A DNA stretch of 64,000 bases. Source: Oreohelix idahoensis. Taxonomy: Eukaryota; Mollusca; Gastropoda; Stylommatophora; Oreohelicidae. The stretch is taken from positions 791,361 through 855,360 of the forward strand of contig JAMPIV010018971.1 of NCBI GenBank assembly GCA_024509875.1. The letters are read 5' to 3'. Shown one piece after another: positions 23,278 through 33,309 of the stretch. The notes below the pieces were generated by a model, which had not been told where the DNA came from, did no database searches, and worked only from the letters and a program-made list of their open reading frames with translations. The position numbers and the translations under genes were made by a program. How positions within the stretch are numbered: position 1 is the stretch's first letter; the number at the start of each line of letters is the position of its first letter.

Positions 23278-25359
23278 TGGGGGGGGGGGGGGGGGGGGGG
23301 GGAACGGAGGAAAAAAGTCACGTTCCCCAAGTTGACATAAAGTAAGGAACTCGACAGAAGGGACCTTGGATATGATACGCCACAGTCATTTATTGGACGC
23401 TTTTGCGATACCAAGCCTTTTATTTGAATTCAGCGGAAAAACGCAGATGCTTGAAATATTACAAAATTTAAAAAGTAACTTTTTCTTAATATTGATGTTA
23501 GGAATATAAAAATTAGATGGCCGGATGACCCATCTTGAGCAGTGAAATAATATACTTTTAATTTTACAGACGGATAGATAATAATGAAGATAATGACAAA
23601 AGACAGTGTTGTTCACATCAGCGAAAGACTGCATTGAATCTAACATATCACTATTTGCACAAAAACCGCGACCTTGAGACGCAAGTGTTCAAATCTAGTT
23701 AGAATGAAAGCGGGGGATATTGGTGTGAGCTGTGTCTAAAAATAACTTTTAACGACAAAATTTTGGAGGGGAGAGAAAGGTTGGTTCAAAAATCAAGTAC
23801 GTTTTTGTGAAAACGCAAGTAGAGACGGACAGACTAACAGATAAAAATCCATACTTGACTGAAGCATGACTGAAATGACTTTAGTGTAGGAAATTTGAAT
23901 TTAAAAAAAACCAAGGCATTGATTGGCCACAGACAATCATATTATCCGCGCTCAGACGAGCTTTTTTGCCATTCCTCAATAGTTGTCCAGTGATAGACAC
24001 AGTAAATTTCAAGTGTGGTGATTTCCAAATGAAATAAATTGAAATAAGTTCAGGGACGCCATACTATAGCCAGCAGCTCAGCTGAGTTTTGCTAGCATTT
24101 CTGTGTTCTTTATTCATAATCTGGTAAGATTGAAATTATTTCTTTGTATATTTTGAATATTGTTTAATGTTCGAGTGATTTGATACTGCCATATCGAAAT
24201 CTAGCCTTACAAACAAGTAAGGATTGGGTCTGGACCCCCCGCCCTAGTTCAGGGTCTAGGGACAAACAATATATAAACTACAGCAAGGTTTAGGAAGGGG
24301 TGATCAAGTGTTGAGAGCGGTGAAACATATCTCCTATCCTATTGTATGGCAGTGAGATAATGCACCTATTTCAGAATCTGTAGACTGGGGAAACTTACCC
24401 TATGCGAAACCAACTAGGTAAGATGTGCTGTCTGGTCAGAGAGAACTGACCCTGTTTATGTGGTGTTATTGTAATTTGTTATGTGTAGAAGTGGCTTATT
24501 AGGTAAGGTTCTGAGCAAAAACCAATACTTTATTTCAGAGCTGTGAGTTCGATCTTGACACTAAGGTGGTGTCAAATGCTGATTAATAATTGAAGTGAGG
24601 ACCCGTGCAGTGTACATTTCGGCAGAACATCTTTGTATTGCTCAAGCACGGAGAGGTGGGGCCATCAGATTCCAGCACCAGAACAAATCTGGCAAAGTTA
24701 AGTAGGCTAGCTGGCCTGCTGAACTTACACCAACTTCATAAAACTAGCACCCAAGAGAATTTACTACTGAAGCATCCCATTTTCTTCCATCATTAATGGA
24801 CAATGTTTTGTAGGCATAAACAGGGAGGGATGAAGCCACCCCAACAGCACATCCATTCATAGTTTTCCCAGGAAAATTAACATTACGAACAGTAATACTA
24901 TAATTAATCTTGAAGATTGCATATGTAAACATCTTTCATTTAACATGCCCTTTATTCATGCCATTCATTCATAAATTTCAAAATCTTTGCATAAGTTCTG
25001 GCCAAAATAAAACCTTGGTTCAGAACAAATAAATTTAAAAAAAGATTTACTTTCTAAAAATTCACCAGCTGAATTTAGTTCATTGTGTTCTAAATTTTAT
25101 TGATAATATTATATTATTTAATATCTGTGTGTGTGTGTGTTTGTATATGTTAATACAACACATTACATTCAGTACCCTAGATTGTAACGTAGCCACATTT
25201 ATTAGAAAAAAAAGATAGGTGTGAGGTCGTAGTGGTAGCAAGAAAGGCCTTCTGAAAATTCACAACTACATTTTATCTCAGGAGCCTTCACAGCTGACCT
25301 CATACATCACACTTAGTAATATCACCATCATACAATACCATCAAAACCACTACATATAT

Positions 25360-25378
25360 TGGGGTCTTGTCCAGGGAT
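25360..25378 (+). other. Primer-binding site of element B
   Basis: TGGGGTCTTGTCCAGGGAT lies five bases after the 5' LTR. It resembles the tRNA-Pro type PBS (TGGGG...GTCC...GGGAT) with two or three differences. Confidence 0.65.
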
Positions 25379-25614
25379 AATTAGCATAAACAGTAATATA
25401 AGGATCTCCTGGTGGGAGAAATAAAATTAGGGGAACAAAATTGTAAAATTCCCTTAAAATTAAAAGTGTCCCTTTAAATTAAAAGGGCAATTAGAAGTTG
25501 GTGAATCTTCACAGCCAGTGTTAGTTAATTAGAATTATTTTGGTCTAGAATAATTATAATTACTTTAGTGATTGGAAATTTTACTTTGCTTATTGCTAGA
25601 TTTGTTTAGAAAGT

Positions 25615-28600
25615 ATGGCGGAGCTAGCAAAATTTAGATCAGCTGCTGTGCTGACCGCAAAGGAGATGGGAATGGATAGTCAGATTTTAATTCAATACGT
25701 AACGGCTGAATGTGATAAATATATTGAACGGGAAGAAAGGAGATTAGAAAAAGAGGCTGAAAGAAAATTAGAGTCTGAAAGGTTGGCTGAAGAGAAGAGG
25801 TTACAAATTGAGGCTGATAGAGAAATTAAGAGGCTGCAGATTGAGGCAGAAGACAAACGACAGCAAAGGGAGGCAGAAGATAAAAAGGCCGAAAGGGAGG
25901 CAGAAGATAGAAGGTTGCAAAGGGAGCACGAATTACGACTAAGGGAGCTGGAGTTACAAGGCCAGGCTCCTGAAAATGGTGCCAGCCCTTTTGCCTCAGA
26001 TGCTACGCCTAGTTTGGGAGCCTCAAACTCAGCTATGGGGTTTCATTTAGACCATTTTGTTGAAAAAGACGATGACATAGAGGGGTACCTAGGACGTTTT
26101 GAGTTATTAGCTACTACATATGGGTTAGAGAGAGAGAGGTGGAGTTTAAAGCTATCACAAGGACTGAGAGGTACTTCTTATGAAGTCTTTGCTAAAATGA
26201 ACAGGGAAGACCAAGACAATTATGACATGTTAAAGCAGGCTTTGTTATTAAGGTACGAGAAGAATGGTGAATTTTATCGTAAGAAATTTAGAAATGCCAA
26301 ACTGTTGTCTGGGGAGACATACCACCAATTCTCTGCTAGACTGGAAACCTATTTGGAGAAATGGACTGCTCTGGGGAAGACCCAAGATCTTAAAGAAATG
26401 ATCATGATTGAGCAATTGAGAGAGTCCATGGCTCCAGACATGAGAAAATTTCTCATGGAACAAGGTGCAGAGAAGTTGGGAGAGGTTTTAAATGTCGCTG
26501 AGAGGTATCAGGCAGCCCAGGCAGAGGTAAGTGGTGCTAAAAAGAAGCACATAGACAATTTTAAAGCTCCACAGCAATTTAATAAATTTGATAATAGAGA
26601 GCAGGGAAATAAAGGTAGGACAAACTTTGAGCGGCCAAGAAATGACTATCGCGACAGAAACTCACAGTTCAATGACCAAAAGTTCAATGAAAGAAAACCG
26701 TTGAACCAAGGAAAAAGATGGTGTAAATGGTGCAAGAAAGATAACCATAACACCGAATTTTGTAGAAGGAAACCTTCAAACATTGCTGCAATGAAGTCGG
26801 GGACGCAAAGATTAAAGGTTAATCCTAATGGACAACAGGAACCTTATCACCCCCCAGTTTGTGAGGATGTTATTTGTAATGGGGTCACCATAAGGTGCCT
26901 TTATGATACAGGTTTGGATTATGATTCAGTTGTGAAGTCTAGCCTAGTGGACCCAAGTCAGTATACCACAGAAACAGTGGAAATACAAGGGGCGACTAAG
27001 GACATACCACTCATGACACTTCCCATCGCAAGGATAACGGTGAAAACTCGCTATGTGGAAGGAGAAATCAGAGCAGCAGTGATAGATGAACCAATCTACC
27101 CTCTGATATTGGGGTGTAGATACGTCTTCTTGGGGAATCCCGAGAAACCTGTGATCATGGCGACAGTGCAGACCAGGTCACAGAAGAAGGAGGAAGAAGG
27201 TGAACCTATAAATGCTCATCCAGAGGAGATGAGAAAGGCGCAGGCTGAGGATAGGACACTCAAGCCATGTTTTAAAAAATTGCCCAAATGCCACACACCT
27301 CCGAGCAAGGGGGAATATTTCATGAAGAACAAACTATTATACAGGAAGGCCGGAACTGGAACAAATGGTCACAACCAGCTGGTTCTTCCCACCTCATATA
27401 GAGATAAAGTGATGGAACTCGGGCATGCGATTCCCTTCAGTGGTCACATGGGGATCAGCGCCACAGGACAGCGTATAGCTTGTCATTACTTCTGGCCAGG
27501 GATAACGGAGGATATAAAAATATATGTCAAATCCTGCCCTGAATGTCAAAGGGTAGCTCCAAAGCACTGGACTGCTCCTGCAACTCTAGGGGAAATGCCC
27601 ATAGTGGGAACACCTTTTGAGAGGGTTGCAGTGGATATTGTGGGACCTCTCACTCGGACCAAGAGGAGGAACAGTTACATCCTTACTCTGGTGGACACTT
27701 GTTCTATGTGGGGAGAGGCGGTAGCCCTGCCATCAATTGATTCAAAACATGTAGCAGAGGCACTACTTACAATATTTACCCGATTAGGATTCCCGCATCA
27801 AATCTTGACGGATAATGGATCTCAGTTCAAGGGGAAACTAACGGAAGAAGTTTTTAAACTATTTCAAGCCAGACACTTTCATTGTAGTCCGTACCATCCA
27901 CAAGGGAACGGCCAGGTAGAGAGGTTCAACGGGACTCTCATTTCTATCCTGAGAAAGCTGGCACACGAAAAACCGGATCTGTGGGATCAATTCCTGCCCG
28001 CCGCATTGTTTGCGTATCGGGAGGTACCACATAGTTCAACCGGGATGGCTCCCGCAACTCTGCTATTTGGGAGGCCAATAAAAGGTCCTTTAGAAGCTTT
28101 ATTAAGGACCTGGACGGATGAGAAGGCGGAAGAACCTGTTACCTCATCTTATCAATACGTGAACGAACTGACCACTCGTTTGAAAGCTGGATGGAAACTG
28201 GCAAATGATAATTTGAAACAAGCCAGGAAGAAACATGCAGCATATTTTAATAGGAAGGCAAAGGACCGAGAACTAGCTGTGGGAGAGAAGGTGCTTCTTC
28301 TACTACCCGGTAGCCAGAATAAATTACAAATTGGTTGGCAAGGTCCATATACGGTTCTAGAGAAGGTGTCTAGAACAAACTATAAAATTGACAAAAAGGG
28401 GAAGGAGAAAGTTTATCATGTAAACTTATTAAAGAAGTATCTGGACAGACCACTCCAGGAAAGCACCCCCTTATTGACCTTGGCTATTGCAACCCAGATG
28501 CAAAAGGAACCACTCACCTCACATGAATACCCATTACATCCTTGTGAAACAGCAGCACAGGTAAAAGTCAGTAAGCACCTGACTAAAAACCAGAGGGAGA

Positions 28601-29979
28601 GAGTTCAACAGGTTCTGGAGGAACATACAGATGTACTAACAGATAAACCAGGCCATACAAATTTGCTACAGTATGACATGAAACTGGTAGACTCAAACCC
28701 AATCTGTATGAGAGCCTATTCTATTCCGTTTGCGAAGGAGAAGGCATTGAAGGAAGAAATAGATTATTTGCTGAAGGAGGGGATTATTTCGCACAGTGAA
28801 TCATCTTTTAGTTCTAGTGTCGTTTTGTTGAGAAAACCGTCTGGGGAACACAGACTGTGCATAGATTACAGGAAACTGAATGCTGTCACAGAAGGACAAG
28901 TGGATCCATTACCAGACACAAAACAGTTATTTGCCAGACTGAACAAGGCAAAATACTTTTCAAAGGTGGATCTTAGTAAAGGCTATTACCAGATCCCAGT
29001 GAAGCCTGAAGTGAGACCTTATTTGGCTTTTAGCACCTCGGATGGACATTATGAATTCAATATGCTACCATTCGGACTGAAAAATGCTCCGAGTGTATTT
29101 TCAAGGATGATGCGCAAATTGTTGGATCCCCTGAATAACCCATGTATCACGAATTTCATGGATGATATTCTCGTCGCCACAGAGACATTTGAAGAACACA
29201 TTGAAGCTCTAGAAATGTTATTTAATAGACTTCGGGAGGCGAACTTAACTGCTAGGCCAACAAAATGTTGTATTGGATGCAAAGAGTTGGAATTCTTGGG
29301 ACACACTGTATATCAGGGTAACATGACCCCTGATCCTAAGAACTTGGAAAAACTGCAGAGAGCACCTAGACCACAAACAAAAAAGGACGTGCGATCATTC
29401 GTGTCGTTATGCGGATTTTATCAGAAATACATCAAAAATTTTAACGCTATTTGTGCTCCTCTGACTGATCTGACTCGCAAGGGACTTCCAGATAAAATTA
29501 TTTGGACTGCACAATGTGAACTAGCGTTCCAAGAGTTAAAGGAAAAACTCACTAGCAGGCCTATTCTCAAACTGCCTGATTTGACACAGGACTTTGTCTT
29601 AAGAACCGATGCAAGTAATGTAGGACTCGGAGGGGCTTTGTTGCAAAGATCATCTTCACCTGATGGGGAACTGAAACCAGTCGCTTATGCAAGCCGCAAA
29701 TTGAATAAGGCGGAACAAGGATACTCCACAAGCGAAAAAGAATGTTTAGCGTTAATCTGGGCAATAAAGAAGTTTCAAATCTATCTGTATGGTAGGACTT
29801 TTGTGGTGGAGACGGATCATCAGCCTCTCGTATTCTTATCTCAGGCTAAGCATGAAAACGCAAGATTGCTGAGGTGGTCTTTATTACTTCAACCTTATCA
29901 GTTTAGTATCCAATATATCCCAGGCAAATTGAATGTCGGTGCAGATTTCCTCAGTCGGCACCCCTGTGATCAAAATTAG
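25615..29979 (+). CDS. gag-pol: Element B gag-pol polyprotein, INT before RT, intact
   Basis: A single 1454-codon frame starts at ATG 25615, 260 bp after the LTR. Residues about 33-117 are an E/K/R coiled coil and about 140-300 the gag core. A CX2CX4HX4C zinc knuckle starts at C370, and the protease D-T-G is at 431-433 with an L-I-L-G strand downstream. Integrase has its HHCC module from H604 to C641-P-E-C and catalytic D674, D733 and E769 (DD35E). The GPY/F module is at about 910. Reverse transcriptase follows with its catalytic F-M-D-D at 1181-1184. RNase H has D1332 in LRTDAS and an E-T-D-H-Q-P-L segment, and the frame ends with FLSRHP. No stop or frameshift separates gag from pol, so a single precursor is predicted unless splicing or internal starts adjust the ratio. 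No envelope or chromodomain was seen. Integrase upstream of RT is the Gmr1-like order. Confidence 0.96.
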   Translation: MAELAKFRSAAVLTAKEMGMDSQILIQYVTAECDKYIEREERRLEKEAERKLESERLAEEKRLQIEADREIKRLQIEAEDKRQQREAEDKKAEREAEDRRLQREHELRLRELELQGQAPENGASPFASDATPSLGASNSAMGFHLDHFVEKDDDIEGYLGRFELLATTYGLERERWSLKLSQGLRGTSYEVFAKMNREDQDNYDMLKQALLLRYEKNGEFYRKKFRNAKLLSGETYHQFSARLETYLEKWTALGKTQDLKEMIMIEQLRESMAPDMRKFLMEQGAEKLGEVLNVAERYQAAQAEVSGAKKKHIDNFKAPQQFNKFDNREQGNKGRTNFERPRNDYRDRNSQFNDQKFNERKPLNQGKRWCKWCKKDNHNTEFCRRKPSNIAAMKSGTQRLKVNPNGQQEPYHPPVCEDVICNGVTIRCLYDTGLDYDSVVKSSLVDPSQYTTETVEIQGATKDIPLMTLPIARITVKTRYVEGEIRAAVIDEPIYPLILGCRYVFLGNPEKPVIMATVQTRSQKKEEEGEPINAHPEEMRKAQAEDRTLKPCFKKLPKCHTPPSKGEYFMKNKLLYRKAGTGTNGHNQLVLPTSYRDKVMELGHAIPFSGHMGISATGQRIACHYFWPGITEDIKIYVKSCPECQRVAPKHWTAPATLGEMPIVGTPFERVAVDIVGPLTRTKRRNSYILTLVDTCSMWGEAVALPSIDSKHVAEALLTIFTRLGFPHQILTDNGSQFKGKLTEEVFKLFQARHFHCSPYHPQGNGQVERFNGTLISILRKLAHEKPDLWDQFLPAALFAYREVPHSSTGMAPATLLFGRPIKGPLEALLRTWTDEKAEEPVTSSYQYVNELTTRLKAGWKLANDNLKQARKKHAAYFNRKAKDRELAVGEKVLLLLPGSQNKLQIGWQGPYTVLEKVSRTNYKIDKKGKEKVYHVNLLKKYLDRPLQESTPLLTLAIATQMQKEPLTSHEYPLHPCETAAQVKVSKHLTKNQRERVQQVLEEHTDVLTDKPGHTNLLQYDMKLVDSNPICMRAYSIPFAKEKALKEEIDYLLKEGIISHSESSFSSSVVLLRKPSGEHRLCIDYRKLNAVTEGQVDPLPDTKQLFARLNKAKYFSKVDLSKGYYQIPVKPEVRPYLAFSTSDGHYEFNMLPFGLKNAPSVFSRMMRKLLDPLNNPCITNFMDDILVATETFEEHIEALEMLFNRLREANLTARPTKCCIGCKELEFLGHTVYQGNMTPDPKNLEKLQRAPRPQTKKDVRSFVSLCGFYQKYIKNFNAICAPLTDLTRKGLPDKIIWTAQCELAFQELKEKLTSRPILKLPDLTQDFVLRTDASNVGLGGALLQRSSSPDGELKPVAYASRKLNKAEQGYSTSEKECLALIWAIKKFQIYLYGRTFVVETDHQPLVFLSQAKHENARLLRWSLLLQPYQFSIQYIPGKLNVGADFLSRHPCDQN

Positions 29980-30049
29980 AGTAATGGCAGACGTGAGGAG
30001 AGATTTTATCTATGTGTATCACTGGTTTTAGAACTTGCCGTAGGCATGT

Positions 30050-30066
30050 TTTCAAGTGGGGAGATG
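30050..30066 (+). other. Polypurine tract of element B
   Basis: TTCAAGTGGGGAGATG-type sequence immediately precedes the 3' LTR start. The run AAGTGGGGAGA is the likely plus-strand primer. Confidence 0.65.
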
Positions 30067-32384
30067 TGTCATAAAATTAACAAGTGATACAACGTAAAAA
30101 TATCTCCAAAGGATAAAATGTAAGGATAAAAACATAATGCGTAAGCTGCTGATAGTACATGATCGCCCTGACCGCGGGTCATCACCCTCCATAAAAATTG
30201 ACTTGTTAGACGGGAAATCAAAACGGTTACCATTTGGAGGGATGAGAACGGCGGATCAAAAGGAAAAAAAAAAATATGACTGAAAAAAATTGCGTGAGAC
30301 TAGCAAGGCTAAGGAGACGCACTTGGGGGGGAAACGGAGGAAAAAAGTCACGTTCCCCAAGTTGACATAAAGTAAGGAACTCGACAGAAGGGACCTTGGA
30401 TATGATACGCCACAGTCATTTATTGGACGCTTTTGCGATACCAAGCCTTTTATTTGAATTCAGCGGAAAAAACGCAGATGCTTGAAATATTACAAAATTT
30501 AAAAAGTAACTTTTTCTTAATATTGATGTTAGGAATATAAAAATTAGATGGCCGGATGACCCATCTTGAGCAGTGAAATAATATACTTTTAATTTTACAG
30601 ACGGATAGATAATAATGAAGATAATGACAAAAGACAGTGTTGTTCACATCAGCGAAAGACTGCATTGAATCTAACATATCACTATTTGCACAAAAACCGC
30701 GACCTTGAGACGCAAGTGTTCAAATCTAGTTAGAATGAAAGCGGGGGATATTGGTGGGAGCTGTGTCTAAAAATAACTTTTAACGACAAAATTTTGGAGG
30801 GGAGAGAAAGGTTGGTTCAAAAATCAAGTACGTTTTTGTGAAAACGCAAGTAGAGACGGACAGACTAACAGATAAAAATCCATACTTGACTGAAGCATGA
30901 CTGAAATGACTTTAGTGTAGGAAATTTGAATTTAAAAAAAAACCAAGGCATTGATTGGCCACAGACAATCATATTATCCGCGCTCAGACGAGCTTTTTTG
31001 CCATTCCTCAAATAGTTGTCCAGTGATAGACACAGTAAATTTCAAGTGTGGTGATTTCCAAATGAAATAAATTGAAATAAGTTCAGGGACGCCATACTAT
31101 AGCCAGCAGCTCAGCTGAGTTTTGCTAGCATTTCTGTGTTCTTTATTCATAATCTGGTAAGATTGAAATTATTTCTTTGTATATTTTGAATATTGTTTAA
31201 TGTTCGAGTGATTTGATACTGCCATATCGAAATCTAGCCTTACAAACAAGTAAGGATTGGCTCTGGACCCCCCGCCCTAGTTCAGGGTCTAGGGACAAAC
31301 AATATATAAACTACAGCAAGGTTTAGGAAGGGGTGATCAAGTGTTGAGAGCGGTGAAACATATCTCCTATCCTATTGTATGGCAGTGAGATAATGCACCT
31401 ATTTCAGAATCTGTAGACTGGGGAAACTTACCCTATGCGAAACCAACTAGGTAAGATGTGCTGTCTGGTCAGAGAGAACTGACCCTGTTTATGTGGTGTT
31501 ATTGTAATTTGTTATGTGTAGAAGTGGCTTATTAGGTAAGGTTCTGAGCAAAAACCAATACTTTATTTCAGAGCTGTGAGTTCGATCTTGACACTAAGGT
31601 GGTGTCAAATGCTGATTAATAATTGAAGTGAGGACCCGTGCAGTGTACATTTCGGCAGAACATCTTTGTATTGCTCAAGCACGGAGAGGTGGGGCCATCA
31701 GATTCCAGCACCAGAACAAATCTGGCAAAGTTAAGTAGGCTAGCTGGCCTGCTGAACTTACACCAACTTCATAAAACTAGCACCCAAGAGAATTTACTAC
31801 TGAAGCATCCCATTTTCTTCCATCATTAATGGACAATGTTTTGTAGGCATAAACAGGGAGGGATGAAGCCACCCCAACAGCACATCCATTCATAGTTTTC
31901 CCAGGAAAATTAACATTACGAACAGTAATACTATAATTAATCTTGAAGATTGCATATGTAAACATCTTTCATTTAACATGCCCTTTATTCATGCCATTCA
32001 TTCATAAATTTCAAAATCTTTGCATAAGTTCTGGCCAAAATAAAACCTTGGTTCAGAACAAATAAATTTAAAAAAAGATTTACTTTCTAAAAATTCACCA
32101 GCTGAATTTAGTTCATTGTGTTCTAAATTTTATTGAAAATATTATATTATTTAATATCTGTGTGTGTGTGTTTGTATATGTTAATACAACACATTACATT
32201 CAGTACCCTAGATTGTAACGTAGCCACATTTATTAGAAAAAAAGATAGGTGTGAGGTCGTAGTGGTAGCAAGAAAGGCCTTCTGAAAATTCACAACTACA
32301 TTTTATCTCAGGAGCCTTCACAGCTGACCTCATACATCACACTTAGTAATATCACCATCATACAATACCATCAAAACCACTACA
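30067..32384 (+). repeat. 3' LTR of element B
   Basis: 2318 bp, starting TGTCATAAAA and ending CCACTACA, followed by the GTGCT target duplication. It preserves the pre-insertion sequence of the LINE site (GAGACGCACTTGGGGGGG at about 30315). Confidence 0.95.
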
Positions 32385-32479
32385 GTGCTACAGTGTAGCT
32401 AATTGCTAGGGTCAGGGAGAACGCCTCTAAAATGTCTTCCTGATCACCACCATCTTACATTTCTCTACTTAAGTAACGT

Positions 32480-32800
32480 TAAACCACTATTACAGCTAGT
32501 CCTCTTGAAGGAAGTCTGTACCAAAACATGCATGTACCCCCTCCCCCCCCCTCGTATTATATCATAATCATTTCCTCTCCTTTATAGAACATTGAACAAC
32601 TCTTGCAGATGGTCCTCTTCAAGGAGAAACGCATCAACGCATTCGTATGTTCTTACACTGATGGTTTCTGCAACTATTTATTTTACATGGTGAGGTTGCC
32701 AGTGCCATGCACAGTCTCGTATCAGTTGTCACTTACGACATGCCTAAGGGGGCAATAGCCGTATTCTTTCTTTGAGACCCCCCGAAGAACTACATGGGTC
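32480..32800 (+). repeat. Interspersed repeat R, one long or two tandem copies
   Basis: A first head (ACTATTACAGCTAGTCC) at 32490 is followed by a second (ACAACTCTTGCAGATGGTCC) at about 32595, so a partial copy may precede a full one. The remainder has CATGGTGAGGTTGCCAG, then CTTACGACATGCCTAAGGG, then GTATTCTTTCTTTG. Confidence 0.55.
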
Positions 32801-32973
32801 TTATTTGAAGATTGCTGTGGGAATATGCGTACCAATTTTAAACTGATTCACTGACAGACATGTCTCTGCACTATCATGAGTTAAAATATATATGCTCATT
32901 AATCGCCTTTAAGCGTTGGTGCTTATTGAATCTGAACTGTTGCAGTCGGTAAACTATGATAATACACTAATAA

Positions 32974-33100
32974 CACTAGTCAACAAATTTTCAAAAGTTA
33001 TTTGTACCAGAAATTAAGTATACCATTTCTTATTGATTTTGACACGCTGATTTCAAATATCATAATGAAATTCACCAATTGGCTCTGGTTTTTTTTAAAA
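32974..33100. repeat. Left terminal inverted repeat
   Basis: Inward it reads CACTAGTCAACAAATTTTC, then TTTGTACCAGAAATTAAG, ATTTTGACACGCTGATTTC and ATTGGCTCTGG. Each block has a counterpart in the right end in the same order. Confidence 0.78.
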
Positions 33101-33309
33101 TGATGAATTTACATTACAGTAATACAAATAATGTATGCTTGTTTAATTCTCTAGGGTGAACAGCTATTCTTTCTACTTTAGCATTATAAAAATTGTGGTT
33201 ACATACTCAATTAATTGATATTTCAACATAAAATGATAGAAAAAATAAAAACATTATTTAAAGTTAACATATCATGTTTTAAAAAGGCACATTTGAACCT
33301 ATTCCGTCA

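Larger units (their letters stand above)
21726..25354 (+). repeat. 5' LTR of element B (with LINE insert)
   Basis: Starts TGTCATAAAA and ends CCACTACA. 3629 bp including a roughly 1.3-kb LINE insert; without it, about 2.32 kb like its partner. A candidate TATA (CAATATATAAAC) lies near 24270 and AATAAAACC near 25006. A 24-G run at 23279-23302 corresponds to only 7 G in the 3' LTR. Confidence 0.93.
21726..32384 (+). mobile_element. LTR retrotransposon B, intact gag-pol with INT before RT
   Basis: 10659 bp as found. The LTRs are at 21726-25354 and 30067-32384, with a perfect 5-bp TSD, GTGCT, at 21721-21725 and 32385-32389. The 5' LTR is longer only because a LINE fragment (21978-23277) sits inside it. 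Otherwise the LTRs differ by a few single-base and homopolymer changes, so the insertion is recent. The internal region carries a tRNA-Pro-like PBS, one continuous 1454-codon frame and a polypurine tract. The order is gag, protease, integrase, RT, RNase H. Among the elements in the window, this one has the best claim to current activity. Confidence 0.95.
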
